Positions 22,102 to 29,769 of a stretch of DNA of 64,000 bases are shown piece by piece. Origin of the DNA: an uncultured Prochlorococcus sp. (GTDB taxonomy: Bacteria > Cyanobacteriota > Cyanobacteriia > PCC-6307 > Cyanobiaceae). The stretch spans positions 1 to 64,000 of the forward strand of contig CACJUL010000003.1 of NCBI GenBank assembly GCA_902596585.1. The letters run 5' to 3'. The stretch's first letter is position 1, and every line of letters starts with the position of its first letter. The notes beneath the pieces are model-generated. The model was given only the letters and a program-made list of their open reading frames with translations. It was not told where the DNA came from and made no database searches. The position numbers and the translations under genes were made by a program.

Positions 22102-22554
22102 ATGAAGCTAAAGTCATATACCCCATTAATTGCAGTTTTTGGAACCTCATCGTTAATAACCATTGCATTGCTTAAAAATTTCCAAATTTTCATGGGGATA
22201 TCAATTTGTCTTTTAGCGATGCTTAAGCTAATGGATATTGAAGCTTTTGGAACAAGTTATAAGAAATATGATTTGATATCCTCTCGATTTAATAGCTGGA
22301 TATATATTTATCCTTTTTGCGAATTACTAATTGGAATAAGTTTTCTACTCTCTTCTCCACCCTCTTTAATTATCTTTATTGCTCTAATTTTAGGAATTTT
22401 TGGAATGCTTTCAGTATTCAAGGCCATTTATTTGGATAAATTAAAATTAAATTGTGCATGTATCGGTGGATATGCCAAAACTCCATTAGGAATTATTAGT
22501 TTTATAGAAAATCTTTTAATGTCAATTATGAGTGTCTTGATATTAATCAAATAG
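22102..22554 (+). CDS. MauE/DoxX-like membrane protein
   Basis: A 150-residue protein with four hydrophobic spans. The last loop has LNCACIGGYAKTPLGIISFI, a cysteine-containing segment followed by P-G--SF-EN, as in MauE/DoxX and mercuric-transport-like membrane proteins that handle disulfides or metals. It lies between a run of tiny coupled genes and a DUF411 gene. Substrate unknown; the family call rests on topology and this loop. Confidence 0.65.
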   Translation: MKLKSYTPLIAVFGTSSLITIALLKNFQIFMGISICLLAMLKLMDIEAFGTSYKKYDLISSRFNSWIYIYPFCELLIGISFLLSSPPSLIIFIALILGIFGMLSVFKAIYLDKLKLNCACIGGYAKTPLGIISFIENLLMSIMSVLILIK

Positions 22555-22601
22555 CAATTTAATTAATTTTCAATTATTGTTGGGATACATCTGTAGATTC
22601 A

Positions 22602-23135
22602 ATGGTTTTGATCAGTTTTGCTTCAAAGAAAATATTTACTAAGAGGAGCTTTTTAAATACCCTGTTTTTTTCTGGAATTCTTTTTGCAAATTCAATTAAC
22701 GCGAATAAGAGTATTGCTTTAACTAAAGAAAATATAGATATCCCAAAAATTGTTTCTTACAGATCGGCATCATGTGGTTGTTGCAAAAAATGGATCAATC
22801 ATTTAAGAGATAGTGGATTTCAAGTTATTGATAAAATAGTTGAAGATGTCTCAGTAATAAAAACCCAATATCAAATTCCCAATAATTTGAGATCTTGTCA
22901 CTCTGCTCAAATTGCTAATTATATGATTGAAGGACATGTCCCTATTGAATCAATCAACAAACTTTTTAGAGAAAAACCAAATATCAATGGGATAGCAGTT
23001 CCTGGCATGCCACTTGGCTCTCCAGGGATGGAAATGCATTCTCACGAATCGCACTCTCATGATTATGAGAACTACAAAGTAGTTTCATTTAGTAAAACTG
23101 GCGAAACAAAAATATTTGATAAAATCTCTCCTTGA
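22602..23135 (+). CDS. Secreted DUF411 metal-binding protein
   Basis: A 177-residue protein. N-terminal signal (FFSGILFANSINA), then DUF411: SASCGCCKKWINHLRDSGF (CGCC metal site), YQIPNNLRSCHSAQIANYMI, EGHVPIESINKLF and GIAVPGMPLGSPGMEM, plus a histidine-rich stretch HSHESHSHDYEN. DUF411 proteins are often next to copper or other metal-resistance genes. A periplasmic copper-binding role is likely but inferred. Complete, ATG start. Confidence 0.85.
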   Translation: MVLISFASKKIFTKRSFLNTLFFSGILFANSINANKSIALTKENIDIPKIVSYRSASCGCCKKWINHLRDSGFQVIDKIVEDVSVIKTQYQIPNNLRSCHSAQIANYMIEGHVPIESINKLFREKPNINGIAVPGMPLGSPGMEMHSHESHSHDYENYKVVSFSKTGETKIFDKISP

Positions 23136-23157
23136 TATAGATACTAAATTTGAAATA

Positions 23158-23379
23158 ATGCATATTTCCCTTAGAAATTTTAAATTTTTTATTTTTTTAT
23201 TTTCTTTATCTCTGAATTTCAATAGTTATTCGCATGCACATATGAGGGGTAAATTTCTTTCTGAAAAGGACGCCGAAAATAAAGCTTTAGAACTTGGTTG
23301 CAAAGGAATACATAAGAATCAAGATAAATGGATGCCATGCAAAAACGAAAAAGAATTACATATTTATTTGAGGAAATAA
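23158..23379 (+). CDS. Secreted DUF3721-like protein
   Basis: From ATG 23158: a signal (FKFFIFLFSLSLNFNSYSHA) and then KFLSEKDAENKALELGCKGI, HKNQDKWMPCKNEKELHIYL. This is the DUF3721 pattern, a small domain with two conserved cysteines (ALELGCKG and WMPC). An upstream in-frame start at 23,116 would overlap DUF411 and spoil the signal. Its stop is adjacent to the ATG of the next gene. Probably a small periplasmic metal or redox protein. Confidence 0.75.
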   Translation: MHISLRNFKFFIFLFSLSLNFNSYSHAHMRGKFLSEKDAENKALELGCKGIHKNQDKWMPCKNEKELHIYLRK

Positions 23380-23640
23380 ATGGAAAAATTAAAAACTGAT
23401 AAAAGAAAAATTCACAGAAAAATAACGGCACTTTCAGCAATCCCTTTATTAATTACTATTTTATCTGGGACTATTTATAGTATTCTTCAGCCATTAGGGA
23501 TAGATGCTTTTTGGTTAATCAAATGGCATACAGGCAATTTTGGGATTATTAATTTGCAACCTTTCTACTCGATATTTCTTGGTGTAGCATCAATAATCTC
23601 AATAATATCTGGCTTAAGACTATTTCAAAAAAGAACTTAG
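23380..23640 (+). CDS. Small PepSY-like membrane protein
   Basis: An 86-residue protein. Reads KLKTDKRKIHRKITALSAIP, LLITILSGTIYSILQPLG, then IKWHTGNFGIINLQPFYSIF and a last span. K--HR-------P-----SG matches the first helix of PepSY-type membrane proteins, with a second histidine in IKWHTG that could be a heme or metal ligand. ATG follows the DUF3721 stop directly. Last gene of the metal/redox cluster. Confidence 0.65.
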   Translation: MEKLKTDKRKIHRKITALSAIPLLITILSGTIYSILQPLGIDAFWLIKWHTGNFGIINLQPFYSIFLGVASIISIISGLRLFQKRT

Positions 23641-23673
23641 ATAAATTCTTAATAAGGCCAAAAATATAATTAA

Positions 23674-23874
23674 TTAATTAATACTATTTGCTCCGCCACT
23701 GACTAAGAAAATTATCGCTCCAAGTGCCATTGTTGCCACACCCATATAAGGGTATTTCTTAATTCTTGATTTAGTAATTGGAAGCCATGAAATGTATCTA
23801 TCAGATTTATTTAATTCAACTTTCTTTTTTCTAGGTGGCAATCCTAATTCTTCTCTTCTTTTAGCTTCACCCAT
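23674..23874 (-). CDS. DUF2839-like membrane protein
   Basis: Starts with the hallmark MGEAKRREELGLPPRKKK of DUF2839, then LPITKSRIKKYPYMGVATM and a C-terminal span (ALGAIIFLVSGG). 66 residues. The role of this cyanobacterial family is unknown. A paralogue with the same N terminus lies at 26,085. It ends near the metal/redox cluster but on the other strand. Confidence 0.8.
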   Translation of the reverse strand: MGEAKRREELGLPPRKKKVELNKSDRYISWLPITKSRIKKYPYMGVATMALGAIIFLVSGGANSIN

Positions 23875-23980
23875 AATCTTAAATTTATTTATATATCAAT
23901 ATTAAAAATTATGTTCTACACCTGCGAGTTAACTTTATTAAAAACAGAGGTCCTTTGTAGATAAACAAATTATTTAAAAT

Positions 23981-24100
23981 TTATTTAGCCTTCTTTAAAT
24001 ATAGATTCTTTGTATTTGCCTGATCTGATGTAAATAACAAAATCAAGATAGTTCCAACTAGAAATGAAAAAATCATTGTCAAACCAACAACTTCAACCAT
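23981..24100 (-). CDS. Small single-span membrane protein, 39 aa
   Basis: ATG at 24100; reads MVEVVGLTMIFSFLVGTILI, LLFTSDQ, then a basic tail ending LKKAK. One span. Not recognised; separated from neighbours by more than 100 bp. Confidence 0.5.
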   Translation of the reverse strand: MVEVVGLTMIFSFLVGTILILLFTSDQANTKNLYLKKAK

Positions 24101-24281
24101 TTCACTAGGCAGATAATTTAGAAACATAATAAATAGATCTCTTATTTTAAACTTAGCAATTGTATTTTTAATGTAAAGTAAGTATTCCTCGCTAAATTTC
24201 GAAAAGAAATTTCAGAGACTTTTTAATCATTATTTATTTTTATTTGCGGGATAAATCTAGTTCTAGCCGATCACAATTTTC

Positions 24282-24572
24282 TTACTTAGATATTCCTATT
24301 TTCTTAAGCAATTTCAGGTAAGGCAAGGCCCAATTACCAAAGGTAAAAGAGATTGTCATATTTTTTGTAGTTGGGAATAATGTTTTAGAACGTGTAGAGG
24401 CTAATTTAGAAAACATCTTAATAGTCTCTACTTCTAGATTATCCATATACAATTTTTTTTGAACACCTCGATCTTTCTTTTGGGGCAAATAATTTTCTAT
24501 AAACCATAAAACTTGCTCTAAACTTGATTTATTGGATGCGGTTTTAATTTGTTTATTTTTCTTTTTAAACAT
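24282..24572 (-). CDS. Hypothetical basic protein, 96 aa
   Basis: Reads MFKKKNKQIKTASNKSSLEQ, VLWFIENYLPQKKDRG, then TKNMTISFTFGNWALPYLKL and ends KKIGISK. Basic, soluble, probably helical. No domain known to me. ATG start; single gene. Confidence 0.55.
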   Translation of the reverse strand: MFKKKNKQIKTASNKSSLEQVLWFIENYLPQKKDRGVQKKLYMDNLEVETIKMFSKLASTRSKTLFPTTKNMTISFTFGNWALPYLKLLKKIGISK

Positions 24573-24710
24573 ATTTATTTACCTCTTAATTACTGAATTA
24601 AACTTGCCATTTATATAATTTAAATCAATAGTATAATCATCAAAATTATTTTCTTTTTAATAATCGATAATCGAAAAAATAAATTAATAATTGCGTTGTT
24701 TTTATAAAAA

Positions 24711-24741
24711 TAAAAAAAAAGAGAGGGATAAAACCCCCTCT
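24711..24741 (-). terminator. Minus-strand intrinsic terminator
   Basis: AGAGGG (24722-24727) pairs with CCCTCT (24736-24741). On the minus strand the hairpin is followed by a long T-run (A at 24712-24720 on plus), 26 bp after the stop of the 24,767 gene. The plus-strand text AGAGGGATAAAACCC is almost that of the hairpin at 7,484. Confidence 0.7.
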
Positions 24742-24766
24742 AAATTGATCAGTTTCAAAAAAGAAT

Positions 24767-24937
24767 TTAATTTTTTGAGTCTTTCAATTTCATTTCTTTT
24801 TGTGTTTTCCTGATTCTTTCTTCAAAGACGGATCTTCTGTAAGGAGTAACTTCTCCACTTTTAGTAGCCAAAAGTTGGGCTTCATATAGCCTATTGGCTC
24901 TTTTGATTTTTTCTCTTATTTGTAAGAGATTATTCAT
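24767..24937 (-). CDS. Small basic helical protein, 56 aa
   Basis: ATG at 24937; reads MNNLLQIREKIKRANRLYEA, QLLATKSGEVTPYRRSVFEE and ends in a lysine-rich helix (KLKDSKN). Followed by a good terminator, which supports a real transcript. Not recognised. Confidence 0.55.
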   Translation of the reverse strand: MNNLLQIREKIKRANRLYEAQLLATKSGEVTPYRRSVFEERIRKTQKEMKLKDSKN

Positions 24938-25126
24938 GGTCTTTTGCAGTTAATGAGAATCCCGTTCCCTACTCCCATTTCATGCGTCCAGAGATATAAA
25001 CTTGGATGAACGTAAGTGAACAATAACATCTTTAAAAAAATTCTGCGAGAGTAATTTTTACTAAATTTTTCTAAAAAAAATAAATATTGAATAGATAGTA
25101 TAAACAAGGTTTTAATATTTCCTAAA

Positions 25127-25402
25127 TTAGGATAAGAAAATTGTTTGCGACCCATCATTATTATCCTGAATCACTATTTTTTTATTAGGAAAAATATCTG
25201 ATAATATTCTTTTCAAATTTGAATTATCTGAATGAATCATATTACTCATATTTTTTGAATTAATTTTCCAATTTTCATCTACAAATAGTTCATTATCATC
25301 GCCTTTTTCATTCTCCAGTGATGTCTTATTTAGAATCTTAAGTAACAGTTCTGAATCATAATCTTTAAATTCTTCAGGGCCCTCTTTTAATTTTTTAATC
25401 AT
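25127..25402 (-). CDS. Hypothetical acidic protein, 91 aa
   Basis: Reads MIKKLKEGPEEFKDYDSELL, LKILNKTSLENEKGDDNELF and ends KIVIQDNNDGSQTIFLS. Acidic, no span or signal. No family recognised. ATG start at 25402; isolated. Confidence 0.5.
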   Translation of the reverse strand: MIKKLKEGPEEFKDYDSELLLKILNKTSLENEKGDDNELFVDENWKINSKNMSNMIHSDNSNLKRILSDIFPNKKIVIQDNNDGSQTIFLS

Positions 25403-25627
25403 TATTTAGAAATCTAATGTTTCTAAATCTTGCATAAGAAATTTGAAGAATACAAGGTATTAATTACCTAAAAATTTCTCTTAAGATGAAAAATCCAGAT
25501 GCAATTAAAATAATTTTCTTTAGAAAATTTAATTCCAAAATAGCTAAAGAATGATATTTAAAAAGATTAATTAATCATTTACACCATTTATTTACTTGTT
25601 AGGTTGCAATTAAGAGAATCAGAAAAG

Positions 25628-25759
25628 ATGCCAAGAGTAATTAACAAAAAACTTAGACTTTTAAGATGGTTAAACTCAGGCATGATACTACCATTTATCA
25701 TTATGGCTGCATCCTCATCAATCATTCTTTATGGTGTTTTATTTATCCTAATAAAATAG
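25628..25759 (+). CDS. Small membrane protein, 43 aa
   Basis: ATG at 25628; basic start MPRVINKKLRLLRWLNSG, then hydrophobic MILPFIIMAAS and ILYGVLFILIK. One or two spans. Convergent with the 44-residue gene at 25,770. Not recognised. Confidence 0.55.
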   Translation: MPRVINKKLRLLRWLNSGMILPFIIMAASSSIILYGVLFILIK

Positions 25760-25769
25760 TTTTTTTAAT

Positions 25770-25904
25770 TTAAGCAGCTAAGTTTTCCTCAGATTTAGAC
25801 ATAATTATTGCAGCTTTTTTTAATAAACTAACTACTTCTTTTCTTCCAACTGCATTATCAGCTTGACGCATTATTTCATAATATTTTTTATTTATTTTCT
25901 TCAT
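25770..25904 (-). CDS. Small helical protein, 44 aa
   Basis: ATG at 25904; reads MKKINKKYYEIMRQADNAVG, RKEVVSLLKKAAIIMSKS and ends EENLAA. Soluble helices. A 7-bp perfect inverted repeat lies 30 bp upstream of the start. Not recognised. Confidence 0.55.
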   Translation of the reverse strand: MKKINKKYYEIMRQADNAVGRKEVVSLLKKAAIIMSKSEENLAA

Positions 25905-25933
25905 AAATAGTTTTAATTTAATCTAAAATTACA

Positions 25934-25950
25934 ACACCATATGATGGTGT
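25934..25950. promoter_or_regulatory. 7-bp perfect inverted repeat
   Basis: ACACCAT-ATG-ATGGTGT, upstream of the 25,904 start. There is no T-run, so an operator for a dimeric regulator is more likely than a terminator. Which protein binds is unknown. Confidence 0.35.
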
Positions 25951-26084
25951 CAACTGTAAATAATTCTCATATATTATTTCTTTGATTATTTTTGCGCAAT
26001 AAAAATTGCTCATTTATTATCCTTCAAGTTTTTTAATTGATGATGCCAAAAAATCATAAATTTCAAAATTAATAATCCTTTTAA

Positions 26085-26300
26085 TTAAGCTATATTGAAG
26101 GATTTGAAAACATAAAATAAACCTCCTATTAGGATCAATATTGCCGCTCCATAAAAAAGAAAAGGGATAATTGGATATTTATACAATGTAGACCTTACTT
26201 TTTGTTGTATGGCTTTTTTATCAAGTTGAGGCAACTTTATATCTTCAGTTTTTTTTCTAGGCGGAATGCCTAAATTTTTTCTTCTCTTTGCCTCTCCCAT
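26085..26300 (-). CDS. DUF2839-like membrane protein, second copy
   Basis: From ATG 26300: MGEAKRRKNLGIPPRKK, then a linker and one span (FLFYGAAILILIGGLFYVF). The N-terminal signature equals that of the 23,674 protein, so the two are paralogues. An upstream in-frame start at 26,327 would overlap the preceding gene and is less likely. It follows the 26,303 gene with a 2-bp gap, so the two form an operon. Confidence 0.75.
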   Translation of the reverse strand: MGEAKRRKNLGIPPRKKTEDIKLPQLDKKAIQQKVRSTLYKYPIIPFLFYGAAILILIGGLFYVFKSFNIA

Positions 26301-26302
26301 AA

Positions 26303-26533
26303 TTAATAATGAGGTATTCCCATACATTTAAAATAATTGTTATCAGCTAAATCTAAAATTTGATTCCATTCTTCATTAGATGTTTCCAAATTATTTTTGA
26401 AATCTTTTTCAAATTTAAGAATACACCTTTTTTCTATATTTTCTGGAGAATTATAATTTCTTAAAAAAGAGACACTCAAATACGATAATGATGAAAAAAC
26501 TATAATTATTTTAGCAATCCTAAAATTATTCAT
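26303..26533 (-). CDS. Membrane-anchored small protein, 76 aa
   Basis: Reads NNFRIAKIIIVFSSLSYLSV (N-terminal span or signal), then a soluble part with two cysteines (EKRCILKFEKDF; NNYFKCMGIPHY). The layout of anchor plus two cysteines resembles the 16,721 and 21,869 proteins. Upstream partner of the DUF2839 gene. Not recognised. Confidence 0.6.
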   Translation of the reverse strand: MNNFRIAKIIIVFSSLSYLSVSFLRNYNSPENIEKRCILKFEKDFKNNLETSNEEWNQILDLADNNYFKCMGIPHY

Positions 26534-26615
26534 ACCTTAAATGATATTGCCTTATAAAAAAAAAAGGTACTTGTTGGTTTTATAATTAATTTAATCTATT
26601 AAAAAAAATTATCAA

Positions 26616-26813
26616 ATGATAAATTCGGTGAATTATAACCATTTACCTATTCAGGATTTGGTTGTTTCAGGGTTAATAATCTTTATAATGTCGACTATTA
26701 TTGCCAATATTTACGACCCATTATTAGGAATAACTTATGCATTTGGGAATATACTTACTCTTACCTTTTTGAGCTGGTTGTACAAAGAGACTTGGAGTGA
26801 TCCAAAGAAATAA
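26616..26813 (+). CDS. Small two-span membrane protein, 65 aa
   Basis: Reads NSVNYNHLPIQDLVVSGLII and FIMSTIIANIYDPLLGITYA, ending WLYKETWSDPKK. Two hydrophobic segments. Divergent from the 26,303 operon, sharing an 80-bp intergenic region. Not recognised. Confidence 0.55.
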   Translation: MINSVNYNHLPIQDLVVSGLIIFIMSTIIANIYDPLLGITYAFGNILTLTFLSWLYKETWSDPKK

Positions 26814-26886
26814 ATCTAATAAAGAAAAAAGATAAATAAAAAACTACTTCTCTATCTTTAATTTCGAAGAATACTTTAAATTAACT

Positions 26887-27045
26887 ATGTGCGTTGCAAG
26901 AAGAGAGAGTATCAAAAAAAATAATAAGCTTTCCAAGGTAGATTGGGGCATAACCATTAGTAGTAGCAAAAATGATATATCTTTAAAGAAACGAATTCCG
27001 AAAAAAAATCAACCCTTACATCATTTTTTATTCTCAAACTTATAA
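26887..27045 (+). CDS. Possible small basic protein, 52 aa
   Basis: ATG at 26887; reads MCVARRESIKKNNKLSKVDW, GITISSSKNDISLKKRIP and ends HHFLFSNL. Very basic; no motif. Composition could be chance in AT-rich DNA, so low confidence. Confidence 0.3.
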   Translation: MCVARRESIKKNNKLSKVDWGITISSSKNDISLKKRIPKKNQPLHHFLFSNL

Positions 27046-27086
27046 ATTGAATTTATCTTATAAAATCTCTGAGATTTAGATTGATT

Positions 27087-27195
27087 TTAATTTGAAAAAT
27101 ATTTTTCTGACCTCCTAAAGGCTTTTACTGCTCCTTTATAATCAAGATTTTTTAATTTTAACTTACTTTTTAGTTCTAGGATTTTTACTATTTGA
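27087..27195 (-). pseudogene. Remnant of a TPR-like protein end
   Basis: The frame reads KLKLKNLDYKGAVKAFRRSE and ends KYFSN. LDYKGAVKAF resembles the GNFKGAIDDK repeat of the adjacent gene at 27,203, so it looks like a leftover C-terminal piece of a paralogue or of an earlier, longer version of that gene. No start codon. Confidence 0.35.
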
Positions 27196-27202
27196 TTTCT
27201 CT

Positions 27203-27442
27203 TTATTCCTCAATTTTCAGCTTATGATCGAAAATAAGATCAAATTTTGAGGAATACAATCTAGATAATTCTTCTCTATATTTTTCAATAATTTTTTCAT
27301 TACAAGATTTCGATTTCAAAATTGCATTAGCCTTCATTTTGTCATCTATTGCCCCTTTAAAATTTCCTTGTTTAAATTTCTTTTCACTTGATCTAGTTAG
27401 CTTAATAATATTTCCCAATATCAATTCATTAGAATCTTTCAT
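27203..27442 (-). CDS. Small TPR-like helical protein, 79 aa
   Basis: Reads MKDSNELILGNIIKLTRSSE, KKFKQGNFKGAIDDKMKANA and then a charged tail ending LKIEE. The G-FKGAI-D--KA segment fits one tetratricopeptide helix pair. Only one repeat is visible, so it may be a truncated scaffold protein. ATG start. Confidence 0.5.
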   Translation of the reverse strand: MKDSNELILGNIIKLTRSSEKKFKQGNFKGAIDDKMKANAILKSKSCNEKIIEKYREELSRLYSSKFDLIFDHKLKIEE

Positions 27443-27522
27443 TTATTCATCAGAGCCTAGGTTAATGCTATCAGAATAAAGAAAAAACAACTTATTTTTT
27501 TAATACTCAAATAATTAAACAA

Positions 27523-27825
27523 TTAACCAATAACAAGTCCTTTTTCAAGAAGTAAATCGAAAACCTCCACACTTTTCATTTTCCCAAATTGGGGGGGGGA
27601 TTTATGTAAATCTAATATTTCAGCAAGGCACATAATCCAATACGTATCTTTTTTTAAATTTAGACCTTCACAAATATGGGTGGGGGCCGATTTAAAACAG
27701 CCAAAATTTGTTGATATATTAATATTCATGATTTGAGTTTCAAGTTCCAGAGTTAAAAGTTCTATTTCTTGCTCAGAAAGGGCAGTCCCAAAAGAATATG
27801 ATTCAAATAAAAGTTGATAATTCAT
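27523..27825 (-). CDS. Hypothetical protein containing a C9 tract
   Basis: A 100-residue protein: MNYQLLFESYSFGTALSEQE, then a cysteine pair region (FGCFKSAPTHICEGL), and HKSPPQFGKMKSVEVFDLLL near the end. Codons for SPPQ contain nine C in a row (G at 27591-27599 on plus). Such a tract is prone to slippage, so the last 25 residues may be phase-variable or an assembly error may exist. Not recognised. Confidence 0.5.
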   Translation of the reverse strand: MNYQLLFESYSFGTALSEQEIELLTLELETQIMNINISTNFGCFKSAPTHICEGLNLKKDTYWIMCLAEILDLHKSPPQFGKMKSVEVFDLLLEKGLVIG

Positions 27826-27840
27826 AAAAGATTTATTTTT

Positions 27841-28122
27841 TCAAGAAATCCATCGAGTTATTTTTGTACCCTCATAAATATGCCCTGAAGCTTCAACAAT
27901 AGGTTTTGTTTCAGGATTCATAAAAATATCGTATAGAACATTTTCTGGTCCTTGAAAAATTACAGTTGCCCTTTTAAGATCATCTATTGATTTACCAATA
28001 TAAAATGTTTTTACACCCATTTCTTTAAACATAGACTGCTGTTCCTCAGCATTCATATGAGATTCATATTGTTCAAACGTATTACTTAGTTGAAAATCTA
28101 GAATAGTAGTTTCAATGGTCAT
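27841..28122 (-). CDS. DUF3764-like protein
   Basis: From ATG 28122: MTIETTILDFQLSNTFEQYE, MGVKTFYIGKSIDDLKRATV, IFQGPENVLYDIF and a C-terminal SGHIYEGTKITRWIS. This pattern matches DUF3764 of marine cyanobacteria, a small ferredoxin-like fold of unknown function. An upstream start at 28,164 would add 14 basic residues and is less likely. Confidence 0.75.
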   Translation of the reverse strand: MTIETTILDFQLSNTFEQYESHMNAEEQQSMFKEMGVKTFYIGKSIDDLKRATVIFQGPENVLYDIFMNPETKPIVEASGHIYEGTKITRWIS

Positions 28123-28258
28123 GGTAGTTATAAGATGTTTTTTAGATTTTAAATCTTTTTGCAAAAAATAATTGAATAAAGATTAGTTTTTATTAAGCAA
28201 GGTATTAACTAATTTTTATTTATGAGTTATAAATCAACTATAAAAATCGGTTTTAATT

Positions 28259-29602
28259 TTGAACTCAAAAATTTCTAAGAGAGAACAATGGACTAGCAAG
28301 CTGGGATTTATTCTTGCAGCCGCGGGAAGTGCAGTAGGTCTTGGCAACCTTTGGGGTTTCGCCTACAGAGCCTCTCAAGGCGGCGGAGCTGCTTTTGTAC
28401 TTTTGTATGTATTGATCGTTTTGATTGTATGTATTCCAGTCTTTGTGGCTGAGATGGCTTTAGGAAGAAATGCTATGGCAAGTACATTACTTGCACCTAT
28501 AAAGTTAGCAGGGAAGAATTGGTATCCATTAGGGATTTTGTTCTTTATAGCTCCTTTGGGTATAGCATCATATTATTCAGTGATAATGGGTTGGACTGCA
28601 GATACCTTGTTCCATTCTTTATTTTTTGGATTACCAAAAAATTTAACTGAAGCAGAAACTTTCTTTGGCTCAATTAGTAGCGGAAGCAGTGTTTTATTGG
28701 GACATCTATTAAGTCTTCTACTTACAGCCATAATTGTTTCATCAGGAATTAAAAAAGGTATAGAAAAGGTTACTAGATATTTCATGCCAATCCTTTTCGT
28801 AATTATTGTAATACTTGCTATTTGGGCTGCTTCACTTTCCGGAGCTTGGGACGGATATAAAACATTTTTATTTAAGTTTGATTTTAATGAATTAAGAAAT
28901 CCTCAAACAATAAGAAACGCCTTTACACAGGCATTCTTTTCATTAAGTTTGGGGATTGGAATAATGGTTACATATGCTTCTTATCTAAATAAGAAAAGTA
29001 ATCTACCAAAACTAAGTATTAGTGTCGCATCATTAGATACCTTAGTTGGACTAATGGCTGGCCTAATAACTTTCCCAATAGTACTAACATTCGGTTTAAG
29101 TGACGCTATTTCTGAATCCACAGTTGGGGCTTTATTTATATCAATTCCAACAGGACTAGGTTCATATGGCGCAGCAGGTAGAGTTGTAGCTGTTGCATTT
29201 TTTTCATTAGCTTATATTGCAGCTATAACTTCTTCTGTTTCATTATTGGAAGTTCCAGTTTCCTCCTTAATGGATAAATTTGGTTTTAAAAGAGAAAAAT
29301 CGGTTTGGCTGATAACTCTATTCTTATTCTTAGCTGGTATTCCTTCTGCCTTGAATTTAAACATTCTTGGAACAGTTGATTCGATCTTTGGAGGCGTATT
29401 ACTTATATTTGGTGGCTTCTTGGTAACTTTCTTTATGGGATGGGTAGTCCCTGGAAAGTTCAATGAAGAGCTCAGTGACTCAAAAGTAGGAGTCAAAACG
29501 ACCCGTTATTTAAAATTCATGACAAGATGGGTAGCTCCTCCAATAATTGGTTTTGGACTATTTATTAGTTTGTTTGATTTGCTGAACAGCTGGGTAAGTT
29601 AG
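28259..29602 (+). CDS. Sodium-dependent transporter, NSS/SNF family
   Basis: A 447-residue inner-membrane protein with about 11 spans, like other bacterial NSS transporters that take up amino acids or related solutes with sodium. WTSKLGFILAAAGSAVGLGN is the classic first helix with the Na/substrate site, followed by WGFAYRASQGGGAAF. Helix 6 region FSLSLGIGIMVTYASYL is also typical. TTG at 28259 starts it; no ATG is in range. Substrate not predictable. Single gene. Confidence 0.9.
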   Translation: MNSKISKREQWTSKLGFILAAAGSAVGLGNLWGFAYRASQGGGAAFVLLYVLIVLIVCIPVFVAEMALGRNAMASTLLAPIKLAGKNWYPLGILFFIAPLGIASYYSVIMGWTADTLFHSLFFGLPKNLTEAETFFGSISSGSSVLLGHLLSLLLTAIIVSSGIKKGIEKVTRYFMPILFVIIVILAIWAASLSGAWDGYKTFLFKFDFNELRNPQTIRNAFTQAFFSLSLGIGIMVTYASYLNKKSNLPKLSISVASLDTLVGLMAGLITFPIVLTFGLSDAISESTVGALFISIPTGLGSYGAAGRVVAVAFFSLAYIAAITSSVSLLEVPVSSLMDKFGFKREKSVWLITLFLFLAGIPSALNLNILGTVDSIFGGVLLIFGGFLVTFFMGWVVPGKFNEELSDSKVGVKTTRYLKFMTRWVAPPIIGFGLFISLFDLLNSWVS

Positions 29603-29769
29603 ACAATATTTTGATGCCGAACCTTTTTTTAAGTAAATATTAAATTTTAAGTTCTATTAAATTTTAAAAGTAAAAGCATAAACCATTCCTGATAAGAAAA
29701 TATATAAGATATATCTAGATGTTGAATTTAAAGAAATTACAACGCAATCAACAATAGATTACAAATTTA

